Shown: positions 41,462 through 51,633 of the stretch, piece by piece
Numbering within the stretch: position 1 is the stretch's first letter
Layout of the letters: each line of letters opens with the position of its first letter
Assembly: GCA_944341445.1 (NCBI GenBank)
Contig: CALVLZ010000003.1
Span: 92,448-156,447 of the forward strand
Reading direction: 5' to 3'
Source of the DNA: an uncultured Clostridia bacterium
GTDB taxonomy: Bacteria > Bacillota > Clostridia > Christensenellales > UBA1242
DNA: 64,000 nucleotides
Program-made: the position numbers and the translations under genes
The notes under the pieces: generated by a model
What the model saw: only the letters and a program-made list of their open reading frames with translations
Databases searched by the model: none
What the model was told of the DNA's origin: nothing

Positions 41462-41745
41462 TACTTAAATATCCTTTTAAAAAAACTTTCTTTAACATTA
41501 CTGCCACTATATTTTAAAGCATTAACAACACCTGTTATGTTCAAATTTCCGTTATCAACATCTAGTTTAGAAATATGTAATTCTTTCCCCTCAACTCTTA
41601 AGTTGCTATTTCCAACTTCAGCAATAACACAATCTTCATTTGCACTTATCATCTTTGTAACACCTGTTAACATTAAAATTTTTCTATTATCCAAATTAAC
41701 AGTTTGATTGGGAAATGTTTTTTTCTCTTCAATTTTCTTATCCAT
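41461..41745 (-). CDS. yabP: sporulation protein YabP
   Basis: A 94-aa YabP/YqfC family protein: LDNRKILMLTGVTKMISANEDCVIAEVGNSNLRVEGKELHISKLDVDNGNLNITGVVNALKYS is the whole domain. Part of the mother-cell sporulation programme (sigma-E in known cases). AGGAG precedes ATG; first gene of yabP-yabQ-divIC. Confidence 0.9.
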   Translation of the reverse strand: MDKKIEEKKTFPNQTVNLDNRKILMLTGVTKMISANEDCVIAEVGNSNLRVEGKELHISKLDVDNGNLNITGVVNALKYSGSNVKESFFKRIFK

Positions 41746-41801
41746 AATCCATCTCCTAATTAAAATATATTATGCTTTAATTTATTATGATATTCACAAA
41801 A

Positions 41802-41824
41802 AAAAGGTGATTACTCACCTTTTA
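41802..41824 (-). terminator. terminator after the methyltransferase
   Basis: Minus strand AAAAGGTGA-GTAA-TCACCTTTT with T-run, overlapping the stop codon. Confidence 0.7.
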
Positions 41825-42416
41825 CACTTTTTAAAATATAAAAACCTTTGTTCTTTTTAACAACCTCACAGTTGCCATAAATACTTTTAAGTTTGTTTTT
41901 CAAACTCTCCATTCCCAAATCTTTTCTAATAACAACAAACAACTCGCCTTTTTGTTTTAAATGTTTTATTGAATCTTCCGCAAACTTAAATAACAACGTT
42001 TTTCCTGTTTTAATTGGAGGGTTAGAAACAATATAATCAAAATCCTCATCCAAATTGTCAAACAAATTTGTTGTTACAACTTTTGCACAAACTTCATTTA
42101 TTTCTAAATTTGTTTCAGCCAAATTTGTTGCAGTTTCAACAACATCACTCATTGTTAAATCAATATCGTTTAAATGTTTTTTTAAATTTATGCCAATTGC
42201 ACCATAACCACAACCCAAATCTAAAACCTTTGAATTGCAATCGCTAGAAACATTTTCTAAAAAGGTTTTAATTAAAAGTTTGCTTCCTTCATCAATTTCA
42301 TTTTTACTAAAAACATCGTTGCAACTTTTAAACTTAAAGTTAACATCTAAAAAACTTTCTTCAAAAAAGAAAAATTCATCAATTTTTCTTTCTCTATCAA
42401 TAAAATAATGTCTCAA
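41811..42416 (-). CDS. RsmC/YbxB-like class I methyltransferase
   Basis: A 201-aa SAM-dependent enzyme. VLDLGCGYGAIGINLKK is the SAM loop, LTMSDVVETATNLAETN the acidic strand, and DYIVSNPPIKTGKTLLFKF the NPP(F/Y)-type catalytic motif for exocyclic amino groups of nucleic acids, as in 16S rRNA G1207 methyltransferase RsmC. TTG start directly abuts the cysS stop. Confidence 0.85.
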   Translation of the reverse strand: MRHYFIDRERKIDEFFFFEESFLDVNFKFKSCNDVFSKNEIDEGSKLLIKTFLENVSSDCNSKVLDLGCGYGAIGINLKKHLNDIDLTMSDVVETATNLAETNLEINEVCAKVVTTNLFDNLDEDFDYIVSNPPIKTGKTLLFKFAEDSIKHLKQKGELFVVIRKDLGMESLKNKLKSIYGNCEVVKKNKGFYILKSVKGE

Positions 42417-43841
42417 TTACTCACCTTTTAAAATTTCGTAAGAATCTTTGGAATCTTTAACAACAAAACCCAAATCAGCAATTTGTTGTCTTAACTTATC
42501 AGCCTCTGCCCAATTTTTTGTTTGTTTTGCTTCCCAACGTTTTTGTGCTAGTTCTTTAACATTTGCTGGAATAGTTAATTCCACTTGTTTTCTTTTTTCA
42601 AAAACTAAACCCAAAACATCTTCCATCATCTTAGAAATAACATAATTAATTTGTTTTAAAACTTTAATATCTTTTGTTGATATATAAGTATTGCCCACTT
42701 TTAAAAGTTTTAAAAGTTCAGAAACAACAACAGGTGTGTTAAAGTCTTCATTCATTGCTTCAACGCAGTTATCAAAAATTTCTTTAATTTCATTTTCTGG
42801 AGTTTCAACTTGTTCTCCAACAATATCTCTAACAGCGTTAACAAAAGCATTAATTTTTTCCAATTGTTTTCCACAAGTTATAATGTTTTGCTCATCAATT
42901 CCAAGAATACTTCTGTAGTGGAATTGCAAAATGAAAAATCTAATTGTTTGTGCTCCAAATTTTTCACATAAAGATTGTAAAGTTACAGAATTTCCTAAAG
43001 ATTTGCCCATTTTTGTTCCGTTAACAGTTACTAAGTTATTGTGCATAAAATAATGCATTGGAACTTTACCTGTTAAAATATCACCTTGGGCGCATTCACA
43101 TTCATGATGAGGGAAAATGTTATCAATTCCGCCACCGTGAATATCAAACTCATCACCTAAGAATTTGCGTGCCAAAACAGAACACTCAATGTGCCAACCA
43201 GGGCAACCAACTCCCCAAGGGCTGTTCCATTTCATTAAAGCGTTGCTATCAACAGCTTTCCAAAGAGCAAAGTCTTCTGCGTTTTTCTTATCGTCCGCAA
43301 TTTCAACACGTTCACCACTAACATTTTTATCTAAAGTTCTGTGTGATAATTGACCATAATTAGCATATTTGTGAACATCAAAATAAACGTTACCATCTTT
43401 TGTAACATATGCGAAGCCAGCGTCCAAAATTTGTTTAACAGCTTCAATAATATCAATAATAAAACCTGTTGCACGGCAAGAAATGCTTGGCCTTAAAATG
43501 TTTAATGCATCCATGCTTTTAAAATATTCACATTCATATTTGTATGCAATTTCATATGGGTCCAATTTTTCTAACTTTGCTTGTCTGTTAATTTTATCTT
43601 CTCCACTATCTCCATCGCCAACTAAATGTCCAACGTCTGTTATGTTTTGAACATATTTAACTTTGTATCCTAAAAATTTAAAAAATCTATGTACAACGTC
43701 AAAATTAACATAACTTTTTGCGTGACCTAAATGAGGCATTCCATAAACTGTTGGACCACAAACATACATTCCAACATGACCATCAACAATTGGAACAAAT
43801 TCTTCTTTCTTACGAGTTAGTGTGTTATATATTTTTAGCAT
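42417..43841 (-). CDS. cysS: cysteinyl-tRNA synthetase
   Basis: A 474-aa class I synthetase. VCGPTVYGMPHLGHAKSYVNFD holds the first zinc Cys and HIGH-like PHLGH; GWHIECSVLA and HGGGIDNIFPHHECECAQ supply other zinc ligands; KMGKSLGN is the KMSKS loop. Length is normal. It forms an operon with the downstream methyltransferase. No T-box is evident upstream. Confidence 0.96.
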   Translation of the reverse strand: MLKIYNTLTRKKEEFVPIVDGHVGMYVCGPTVYGMPHLGHAKSYVNFDVVHRFFKFLGYKVKYVQNITDVGHLVGDGDSGEDKINRQAKLEKLDPYEIAYKYECEYFKSMDALNILRPSISCRATGFIIDIIEAVKQILDAGFAYVTKDGNVYFDVHKYANYGQLSHRTLDKNVSGERVEIADDKKNAEDFALWKAVDSNALMKWNSPWGVGCPGWHIECSVLARKFLGDEFDIHGGGIDNIFPHHECECAQGDILTGKVPMHYFMHNNLVTVNGTKMGKSLGNSVTLQSLCEKFGAQTIRFFILQFHYRSILGIDEQNIITCGKQLEKINAFVNAVRDIVGEQVETPENEIKEIFDNCVEAMNEDFNTPVVVSELLKLLKVGNTYISTKDIKVLKQINYVISKMMEDVLGLVFEKRKQVELTIPANVKELAQKRWEAKQTKNWAEADKLRQQIADLGFVVKDSKDSYEILKGE

Positions 43842-44120
43842 ATAAAAAATCCTTTTAATTTGTTATTTTATATAATATCATATTTTTACATTTATTAATA
43901 GTTAATATTCAAACTTTTAAAAGATTGATAACATTAAAAGCAATATTTTAAATAAAATAATAAAATTTCTAAAATTTTGCAATATAATTTTATAACTTTA
44001 TTGACAAACATGTTTCAATTTGCTAAAATTACCATGTTTTAAATGGAAAAACAAATCCATTTAAAACAAATATACCTTTCCTGTTAATAATATTAACAAA
44101 AAGGAAAAACTAAATAATAT
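43842..44120 (+). promoter_or_regulatory. tRNA-Ser promoter and structured leader
   Basis: TTGACA (44001-44006), a 17-bp spacer and TAAAAT (44024-44029) form a strong plus-strand promoter. Between it and the tRNA is a 12-bp hairpin GTTTTAAATGGA...TCCATTTAAAAC (44036-44067). The rest is AT-rich without a gene. Confidence 0.7.
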
Positions 44121-44208
44121 GGAGGAATGGCTGAGCGGTCGAAAGCGGCGGTCTTGAAAACCGTTGATGTGAGAGCATCCTGGGGTTCGAATCCCTATTC
44201 CTCCGCCA
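44121..44208 (+). tRNA. tRNA-Ser(TGA)
   Basis: 88-nt class II tRNA: GGAGGAATGGCTGAGCGG start, anticodon arm CGGTCTTGAAAACCG with TGA, long variable arm, T-loop GTTCGAATC, encoded CCA. A hairpin terminator ACCCAACT...AGTTGGGT with T7 follows at 44215-44252. Confidence 0.95.
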
Positions 44209-44214
44209 ACATGT

Positions 44215-44252
44215 ACCCAACTGAACACATTGTTTAGTTGGGTGTTTTTTTG
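44215..44252 (+). terminator. terminator after tRNA-Ser
   Basis: ACCCAACT-n12-AGTTGGGT then GTTTTTTT. Confidence 0.8.
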
Positions 44253-44419
44253 TTTAATTTATATATATCATTATTGTTGTGCACTTTTTTCAAAGTGATT
44301 TTTTAAGTTTTATGTTACAAAATATTCATTTTGTATTTTATAAATCAAAATTCCCTATTGAAGAAATTTTAATTATGTTGTACAATTGTTTATATTAAAG
44401 TTTTTAGAGAGATTATTTT

Positions 44420-45249
44420 ATGAATGACACATTGTTAGTTGAAATATATTTTAAATGGAAAAAGGCAACGCTTTCTGAAAAGTTGAAGCTTCTTCAAATG
44501 TGGGAAAGTTATAATGCAAAAAAACAAAAAAGACAAGAACGAGAGATTGTTAAAGAAAAAAGACCCGAATTTATTGATGAATGTGCTGCTGCAGCTTTTG
44601 AATCTTTTGACCCAACCAAAATTAAATTATATGACACTGATTTAAATGTTTTGCGTATGTTACGCGCAATTAATCATGAAGGGTTCCACGCATTGCAAAA
44701 TGATTATCTTTTTAATAAGTCTGACCTTATTGTTAGTGGCTCTGCTGATAAAGATAAATTTTACAAGAACGCAGATTTTTGAATTACTATTTACATTATA
44801 TTCCAAACGAAAGCTTTTCAACAATTTTTAGTCTTAATTCTGAAATGGAAAAAATGGCATATAAAGAAGCCAACTACAAATTTTTAAAAGAAATTATGGC
44901 AGCCATTGATATTTCTAGGCCATCTATGTTTGAAGATTTGATTAACGACTACTTTTATATTTTTGCTGATCAATTTGAAAAAGCCAAAATGATTGAAAAG
45001 GCCTCAAAAAGTTATAAATCTTTAGAACAGGTTAATAAAGAAATTGAATATCTTTCTCTTATTAACCCAAATGGATTAATTAAAGTTGACCCAAGCAAAA
45101 AAATCATTGAAAACCAAGACAAAGAAATTGTTGATTTCTTTAACAAAAACTACAACTCTTTTATTCAGAACACATTTATAAATTCAGAAGATGTGAATTT
45201 AAGACTAATTGATAATTTGATTAAAGAAAAAGCAAGAAGAAGATTATAG
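44420..45249 (+). pseudogene. HExxH putative metallopeptidase, frameshifted
   Basis: The frame from ATG 44420 ends at TGA in GATTTTTGA (44778-44782); the next frame continues directly (LNYYLHYIPNESF...) to 45249. One more T in the T5 run would give a single protein of about 276 aa. RAINHEGFHALQNDYL contains the HExxH zinc motif, and LNSEMEKMAYKEA downstream could supply the third Glu. It resembles cytoplasmic zincin-like proteins of unknown role. AGAGA precedes the start; terminator follows. Confidence 0.6.
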
Positions 45250-45271
45250 TTATAATCTTCTTCTTTTTTTA
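45235..45271 (+). terminator. hairpin terminator
   Basis: GAAGAAGATTATA-GT-TATAATCTTCTTC with T7, overlapping the stop of the HExxH gene and converging on the NUDIX gene. Confidence 0.8.
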
Positions 45272-45275
45272 TATC

Positions 45276-45720
45276 TTACACCATTTTTCCATTAATAAAT
45301 AAAACATCATTTCTTAAATTTTTACCAAAATTTTTATAATCTAATATTAATGCTTTTGCTACTTCTGGAGGCATAAGTGGCAAGTTTTTTATTTCTTTTA
45401 ATTTTAGTTGGTTTATACACTCCATTATTATTGTTATGAAATTCCTCACCTGTTCCTTTGCCAAATTCACCACCAACAACATTGCACAAATAGAAATGTT
45501 CAATACTTCTTTCACTTTCGTAAGTATAAACTTTTTTAACAGGTTCTACATTTAAGCCAAACTCCTCAAGCACTTCCCTTTTAACACACTCTTCTTCAGT
45601 TTCATTTTCTTCCAAACCGCCACCTGGAAAAGTGTAGAAAATTCTATCTTTTAACTCTCTATACATAGAAACCATTGTGTCATTTTCAATAATAATTGCT
45701 CTGCAACTAATTCTTTTCAT
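45276..45720 (-). pseudogene. NUDIX hydrolase, frameshifted near its C-terminus
   Basis: FPGGGLEENETEEECVKREVLEEFGLNVEPV is the NUDIX box (GX5EX7REVxEExGU), which hydrolyses nucleoside diphosphate-X compounds. After NNGVYKPTKIK the frame turns to RNKKLATYASRSS, while the next frame reads EIKNLPLMPPEVAKALILDYKNFGKNLRNDVLFINGKMV, a natural NUDIX tail. Removing one A from the AAAAG run near 45396 restores a 147-aa protein. ATG 45720 has GGGGGG upstream. Confidence 0.7.
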
Positions 45721-45877
45721 ACTATCCCCCCCCATTTTTACAATTTTAAGCATTATATATTAATAAATTTATCAAATTTTCTAAAATTTTAAAAACATTT
45801 TTTATTTTATATGTTTAATAAACCCACATCCGTTTTGAAGAAATTTTTTAACACTTTAAAAAATACTAAATTAAATG

Positions 45878-46444
45878 TTAATTTTTAAATTCGTAATTTT
45901 TGTTTTGCCTTAATTTTAAAATGTTATAGTAAATTTTTGCAAGTTGTTGCGGTGTTTCTTTCATACCATTTCTTAACCAACACATTTCTAAATTAAAAAG
46001 TTCACCAATAAACATTTCGTTAGAATATTTATGAATTATGCTTGTTTTATTCCCGCCATACAAAATGTAATATGCTTTATGATAACATTTATACAAAAGA
46101 CCATCTAAATTTTTATCTAAAAACAGTTTAATATATTTTGCGAACTTTTGAAAGTTTGTTAGTGTTGATTCCATAATGTTGATAATTGTGAAATTCAATT
46201 GTCTTTTTTTTGTTATATCATCAACAGTTTCTACAAACTTATCAAGTATAAATTGTTCAACAACATTTTCTTTGCTGGAAAAATTTCTGTAAAACCCCAT
46301 TCGTGATACGCCGGATTTTTTTATTATGCTTGAAATGGTTATATCTTCAAAACTATATTTTTCCATTAAAGCAAACAATGCTTCTGTTATGCATTTTTTA
46401 ACAAATAGGTTTGTTTTGTTAGTTTTTTTTACTATCTGATACAT
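45878..46444 (-). CDS. TetR-family regulator
   Basis: A 188-aa regulator: CITEALFALMEKYSFEDITISSIIKKSGVSRMGFYRNFSSKENVVEQFI is the DNA-binding domain; the helical C-terminus ends in the DUF-type TetR_C dimer region (YSNEMFIGELFNLEMCWLRNGMKETPQQLAKIY). ATG 46444 has AAAGGTG upstream. Divergent from degV, with a dyad operator in the shared gap. Confidence 0.88.
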   Translation of the reverse strand: MYQIVKKTNKTNLFVKKCITEALFALMEKYSFEDITISSIIKKSGVSRMGFYRNFSSKENVVEQFILDKFVETVDDITKKRQLNFTIINIMESTLTNFQKFAKYIKLFLDKNLDGLLYKCYHKAYYILYGGNKTSIIHKYSNEMFIGELFNLEMCWLRNGMKETPQQLAKIYYNILKLRQNKNYEFKN

Positions 46445-46523
46445 TTTCACACCTTTTATCACAGTTAAAAATTTTTGAAAATATTTTATTGTTTAAATTA
46501 CTTTCAGTTGTTATAATTCATAC

Positions 46524-46539
46524 TGTTACAAATGTAACA
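46524..46539. promoter_or_regulatory. dyad operator between tetR and degV
   Basis: TGTTACA-AA-TGTAACA, a perfect inverted repeat 48 bases before degV and 80 before tetR, just upstream of a TATAAT (46543-46548). Likely bound by the TetR protein. Confidence 0.65.
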
Positions 46540-46586
46540 CTTATATAATTTAAAGTAAAGTGAATATAAATATTAAGAGGAACAAA

Positions 46587-47417
46587 ATGATTAAATTAAT
46601 TGTTGACAGCACAAGTGACATAACAAAAGAAGAAGCCCAAAAGCTTGGAGTTCAGTTAATACCAATGAAAGTTTTATTTGACGAAGAAGAATATGTTGTT
46701 GGAGAAAATTTAACAACTGAAGAATTTTATGAAAAACTTTCAAAGTGCAAAAACTTACCTAAAACAACACAGATTAATGCAGAGGAATATATTAACAGAA
46801 TTAAACCATTATTAGATAATGGCAATGAAGTTATGGTTATGTGTTTATCAAGCGAATTATCTGGTTCTTTTAATAGTTTGAGAATTGCAAGTGATGAATT
46901 AAATTCTAAAAATTTAATTATATTTGACACTGAAACTGTTACTTTTGCATACAAAGCATTAATTTTAGAAGCGGTTAAATTAATACAAAGCGGAATTGGC
47001 TTACAAGAATTAAATAAAGAATTAGAGATTTTAAAAAGTAAAGTTAAGTTGCTTGCAGTTATTGATAACATAAAATATTTAGTTAAAGGTGGCAGATTAT
47101 CAAAAACAAAAGATGCTATTGCTGGAGCATTGAACATTAAACCAATTGTAACAATTCAAAATAAAAAAGTCGAAGTAGTTTCAAAAAGTATTGGACTTAA
47201 TATGGGATTAAAATATATTGCTAACAATTGTAAAAATGTAGATACATCTAAAACAATAATATTTGGACACAGCAATGATGTTTTAAAATTGCAAAAACTT
47301 GAACAACTAATAAAGCAAACTTGCAATATTGAAAGCAACGAGATTTGTTCAATTGGACCTGTGATTGGAACACACGCTGGTCCTGGATGCGTTGGAATTG
47401 TTTATTTTGAAAAATAA
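46587..47417 (+). CDS. DegV-family fatty-acid-binding protein
   Basis: A 276-aa DegV protein: MIKLIVDSTSDITKEEAQKLGVQLIPMKVLFDEEEY opens the EDD fold, TTQINAEEY and CLSSELSGSFNSLRIA hold the lipid carboxylate-binding Thr and Ser, and VIGTHAGPGCVGIVYF closes it. In Firmicutes, DegV (FakB-like) proteins present fatty acids to FakA kinase. AGAGG precedes ATG 46587, chosen over an upstream in-frame ATG. Confidence 0.92.
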   Translation: MIKLIVDSTSDITKEEAQKLGVQLIPMKVLFDEEEYVVGENLTTEEFYEKLSKCKNLPKTTQINAEEYINRIKPLLDNGNEVMVMCLSSELSGSFNSLRIASDELNSKNLIIFDTETVTFAYKALILEAVKLIQSGIGLQELNKELEILKSKVKLLAVIDNIKYLVKGGRLSKTKDAIAGALNIKPIVTIQNKKVEVVSKSIGLNMGLKYIANNCKNVDTSKTIIFGHSNDVLKLQKLEQLIKQTCNIESNEICSIGPVIGTHAGPGCVGIVYFEK

Positions 47418-47816
47418 AATTTAATAAATATAAAAGAACAATATCTAAAATAAAAAAAGAACTTTTTTCAAAAAGTTCTTTTTTTTACTCATTTTAGGTT
47501 TTATATTTTCAGAAACCTTTATAAAAAAATATAAATTAAATAGGTTGCACTTAATAACTTATTTCTTTTTTTATAGGTTTATTGGAGTTCCATCGTAATC
47601 GATTATTTTATAATTTTTTCTCTTGTGCCACTTTTGCTTTTTCTCTTGGATTATTTAACATATTTAAAGTTACTAAAAAATTTATTCATTAATTATTATA
47701 TGAATAAGTTTTTAACTATAAATTTATAATTTTATAAAATCAATAAAATTTTTGTTTATTTTTGTTTGTTTATTTTATTATTGTTGATAAAATAAATTGT
47801 TAATAAAGGTGCACAT
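47418..47816. other. intergenic region with terminator
   Basis: AAAGAACTTTTT-TC-AAAAAGTTCTTT with T-run at 47455-47487 ends degV transcription. On the minus strand 47571-47650 an open frame ends NYKIIDYDGTPINL*, possibly a decayed gene end; no start or ribosome site. The rest is AT-rich, with AAAGGTG before the ABC start. Confidence 0.5.
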
Positions 47817-49538
47817 ATGAAAAACTTGAAAAAATATTTTAAATCATACACTCTAGAATTAATTTTAGGACCATTTTGTAAATTAATGGAAGCAGTTACT
47901 GAATTAATTATACCTATGCTAATTGCATCTATGATAGATGTAGGCGTTGCAAACAATGATACCAAACACATCATTTTATACGGAATAATAGTTATTGCTT
48001 TAAATTTTATAGGAATATCAATGGCTCTTGTATGCCAAAAATCTGCAGCAAAAGCATCTGTTGGAATAGCTAAAAATTTACGAAGCGATTTATATAAAAA
48101 ATTAAACACTTTTTCTCACGCAGAACTAGATAAATATTCCACTGCAACAATTAATAATAGATTAACCCATGACGTAACAAGAGTGCAACAAGCAATAGCA
48201 ATAGTTATGAGATTAGTTATGAGAAGTCCTTTTTTACTAATTGGCTCAATTATTATGGCAATGATGATTGATTTGAAATTATCGTTGGTTTTTTTAGCTG
48301 TTACGCCTTTGGTGGCCCTTGTAGTTTTTGTTGTTATGAAATCAACTGTTCCTTTATATAACAAAACTCAAAAGAACCTAGATCAAGTTTCAAACATAAC
48401 TCGCGAAAATTTGCAAGGATCAAGAGTTGTTAGAGCTTTTAATAAAGAAGATTTTGAAGAAAATAGATTTCAACTTGCCACAAAAAAATTAGAAAAAAGC
48501 TCTATTAATGTTTCTGTGGTTTCATCTTTACTTAACCCTTTAACAACAACTATTATAAATTTTGCAATTGTTGCTATTTTATGGTTTGGAGGAATTCAAG
48601 TAAATATTGGAAATTTATCACAAGGACAAATTATTGCTTTTATTAACTACTTAACACAAATTTCAATGGCACTAATTTCTCTTGCCAACATCGTTGTCAC
48701 ATTAATTAAAGCAATAAATTGCAATAAAAGAATTAATGAAATTTTAGATACTGAAACATCAATTAAAAACCCTAAAAAACAAACAAACACTTTATGTGAA
48801 CAAAATTATGACTTCGAAATTGAATTTATCAATGTTAGTTTTGCATATTCCAATGTTGCCAAAAATGCAATTAACAAATTAAATTTAAAAGTAAAAGAAG
48901 GAGAAACCATAGGAATAATTGGTGGCACCGGAAGTGGTAAAAGCAGTGTGATTTATCTACTACCCCGTTTTTATGATGCAACAAAGGGTTCTGTTAAAGT
49001 TAAAGGAATTGATGTTAAAGAATATAACTTAACAGAATTACGAAAATTGTTTGGAATTGTTCCTCAAAAATCTGTTTTATTTAGTGGAACTTTGCGCGAA
49101 AATATGCAATGGCGAAAACAAAACGCCTCAGATAAAGAAATTTTTAAAGCTTTAAAAATTGCACAAGCCGAAGATTTTGTAAAGGAATTAGATGAAAAAT
49201 TAGATTTTGAAGTTCAAGCAGGTGGAAAAAATTTTTCTGGAGGACAAAGACAAAGACTAACTATAGCAAGAGCTCTTGTTGGCAACCCAGAAATTTTAAT
49301 TTTAGACGATAGCGCAAGCGCACTTGATTTTCAGACTGATGCAAATTTAAGAGCATCAATAAAAAACAACTTAAAAAACACAACAGTTTTCATAGTTTCC
49401 CAACGTGTTAATTCTATAAAAAATGCTGATAAAATTGTTGTTTTAGATAAAGGAAATGTTGTTGGAATAGGCACACATAACGAATTAATGAAAAATTGTG
49501 AAATATATAAAGAAATTCACGATTCTCAAACTAAATAG
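47817..49538 (+). CDS. ABC exporter half, degenerate-site subunit
   Basis: A 573-aa exporter half: six membrane helices (about residues 15-300), Walker A GGTGSGKSS, Q-loop VPQKSVLFSGTL, signature FSGGQRQR, Walker B LILDDSASALD with Asp for the catalytic Glu, and VSQRVNS replacing the switch His. It pairs with the next gene, 11 nt downstream. Closest relative in this window is the 16517-18277 protein. Confidence 0.9.
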   Translation: MKNLKKYFKSYTLELILGPFCKLMEAVTELIIPMLIASMIDVGVANNDTKHIILYGIIVIALNFIGISMALVCQKSAAKASVGIAKNLRSDLYKKLNTFSHAELDKYSTATINNRLTHDVTRVQQAIAIVMRLVMRSPFLLIGSIIMAMMIDLKLSLVFLAVTPLVALVVFVVMKSTVPLYNKTQKNLDQVSNITRENLQGSRVVRAFNKEDFEENRFQLATKKLEKSSINVSVVSSLLNPLTTTIINFAIVAILWFGGIQVNIGNLSQGQIIAFINYLTQISMALISLANIVVTLIKAINCNKRINEILDTETSIKNPKKQTNTLCEQNYDFEIEFINVSFAYSNVAKNAINKLNLKVKEGETIGIIGGTGSGKSSVIYLLPRFYDATKGSVKVKGIDVKEYNLTELRKLFGIVPQKSVLFSGTLRENMQWRKQNASDKEIFKALKIAQAEDFVKELDEKLDFEVQAGGKNFSGGQRQRLTIARALVGNPEILILDDSASALDFQTDANLRASIKNNLKNTTVFIVSQRVNSIKNADKIVVLDKGNVVGIGTHNELMKNCEIYKEIHDSQTK

Positions 49539-49549
49539 GGGGTTTTGAT

Positions 49550-51604
49550 ATGGAAAATGATGAAAATATAAAATTTGAAAATTATTCAACAAAAAAGCAA
49601 AACCCACCTAAAAATAACAAGCAAGTAAAAGAAAAATATAAAAACTTTGAATATAGAAAATTGCAAAAGGAAATTTCTAAACTACCCGCTCCAAGCTTTA
49701 ACAACCCTGAAAAAGCACAACCATTAGTTGAAATTAAAACACCAATATTAAACAATCCAAATAAAAAAGATTTATCATTTTCAGAACTTGAACAAAAAGA
49801 ACAAAAAATAACAGATCCAGAAGTAATAATAGATAAACCTGGCTCAAAAATAGAAAAAATGCACAAACCAAAAAAAGGTGGAGTTTTTAAAAAACTTGTT
49901 GCATTTATGAAACCTAGCACTTTTGTATTATTTGCATGCTTAATATTTTCCATAATTAACACAATTTTAGAATTATTAATACCTATTTTAATTGGAAAAG
50001 GAATAGATTTAATTGTTGGTGTTAAAAATGTTGACTTTAACTCTCTTAAATTAATTGCATTATACTTGGTATTAACAATTATAGGTTTTGCATTCTTTAA
50101 ATGGCTATATGTTTACACAAGCAATATAGTATGTTATAGAACAGATAGGTTTATAAGGATTGGACTGTTTAAAAAGTTTAACCGCGTACCACTAAAATAC
50201 ATAGATGGTTCCAGCCATGGAGATTTGCAGAGTCGTATGATTAATGATGTTGATGAAATTTCTAACGGTTTTTTAAAAGGTTTTACAACTATATTTGATG
50301 CCTTGGTTTCTGTTGCACTAACAATCTATGTTATGTTCACAATTAATGTTAAAATTTCTTTAGTTATAATTTTCTTAACACCGATTTCTGTATTAATAAC
50401 ATCAATAATTACTTTAAAATCAGATAAATACTTTAGAAAACAAGCAAAAACATTAGGAGAAGCTTCTGGAGTTATACTAGAAATGCTTGGGAACCAAAGA
50501 GTTGTTAAAGCTTTTAATTATGAAAACAATTCTATTGAAAAATTTGAAAAAATTAATGAAAACTTAGCTCAGAATACCGAAAAAGCAGCTTTTTATTCTA
50601 GTTTGTCAGGTCCAATAACACGTTTCGTTAATGGAGTTATTTATGCAGTGGTTGCAATTATGGGAACAATAACTGCTGTTTCTGGTTTAATAACAATTGG
50701 CAATATATCTGTATTGCTTAACTACGCAAACAAATACATTAGACCTTTTAACGATATTGCTGATGTATTTGGAGATTTACAATCTGCTTATGCTTCTGGA
50801 AGAAGAGTTGCTAACGTTTTAGATATCGAAAATGAAATTAGCGACAAAAACAATGAAGTTCTAAAAAAATGCACAGGCGAAGTTAAAATTAACAATGTTT
50901 CATTTTCATACATTCCAAATAAAAAATTAATAGAAAATTTAAATGTTTTTGTTCAAAATGGTAAAAAAGTTGCTATAGTCGGACCAACAGGTTGTGGTAA
51001 ATCAACAATAATTAATCTTTTAATGCGCTTTTATGATGTTGACAAAGGTGAAATTAAAGTTTCTGACAAACCTATTACAAAAATTACTCGTTCTAGTTTA
51101 CGTAATAAGTACGGAATGGTTTTGCAAGACACTTGGTTGTTTAATGCAACCATAAAAGAAAATATAAAATATGGAAACCCTAACGCATCAGATAGTGACG
51201 TTATTAAAGCTGCAAAGATGGCAATGGCTCATGATTATATCGAGACGTTAGAAAAAGGTTATGATACAATAGTTACCGAAGGTGGTGACAACCTTTCACA
51301 AGGACAAAAACAATTAATCTGCATAGCAAGAATAATGTTAATAAAGCCACCAATGTTGATTCTTGATGAAGCAACATCTAATATTGATACTAGAACAGAA
51401 CTTTTAATTCAAAATGCTTTTAACACAATGATGAAAGGTAGAACCTGTTTTATAGTTGCTCACAGACTTTCAACAATTGTAAATTCAGATATAATATTAG
51501 TTATGAATAAAGGTAACATTATTGAACAAGGTACACATGATGAACTACTAAATAAAAAAGGTTTTTATTATAATTTATATAATAGCCAATTTAGTAAAAT
51601 ATAA
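49550..51604 (+). CDS. ABC exporter half, active subunit with long N-terminal tail
   Basis: A 684-aa exporter half. Residues 1-110 are a hydrophilic Lys/Pro/Glu/Asn-rich cytoplasmic tail, absent from the paralogue at 14740-16524. Then six membrane helices and an ATPase: Walker A GPTGCGKST, VLQDTWLFNATI, signature LSQGQKQ (altered), Walker B LILDEATSNID, AHRLSTI. GGGGG precedes ATG. The pair is a TM287/288-like heterodimeric exporter; no regulator is adjacent. Confidence 0.9.
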   Translation: MENDENIKFENYSTKKQNPPKNNKQVKEKYKNFEYRKLQKEISKLPAPSFNNPEKAQPLVEIKTPILNNPNKKDLSFSELEQKEQKITDPEVIIDKPGSKIEKMHKPKKGGVFKKLVAFMKPSTFVLFACLIFSIINTILELLIPILIGKGIDLIVGVKNVDFNSLKLIALYLVLTIIGFAFFKWLYVYTSNIVCYRTDRFIRIGLFKKFNRVPLKYIDGSSHGDLQSRMINDVDEISNGFLKGFTTIFDALVSVALTIYVMFTINVKISLVIIFLTPISVLITSIITLKSDKYFRKQAKTLGEASGVILEMLGNQRVVKAFNYENNSIEKFEKINENLAQNTEKAAFYSSLSGPITRFVNGVIYAVVAIMGTITAVSGLITIGNISVLLNYANKYIRPFNDIADVFGDLQSAYASGRRVANVLDIENEISDKNNEVLKKCTGEVKINNVSFSYIPNKKLIENLNVFVQNGKKVAIVGPTGCGKSTIINLLMRFYDVDKGEIKVSDKPITKITRSSLRNKYGMVLQDTWLFNATIKENIKYGNPNASDSDVIKAAKMAMAHDYIETLEKGYDTIVTEGGDNLSQGQKQLICIARIMLIKPPMLILDEATSNIDTRTELLIQNAFNTMMKGRTCFIVAHRLSTIVNSDIILVMNKGNIIEQGTHDELLNKKGFYYNLYNSQFSKI

Positions 51605-51633
51605 AAAAAGAAACTTGCAAGTTTCTTTTTTTA
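51605..51633. terminator. bidirectional terminator
   Basis: AAAGAAACTTGCAAGTTTCTTT with T7 on the plus strand and A7 before it, between converging genes. Confidence 0.8.
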
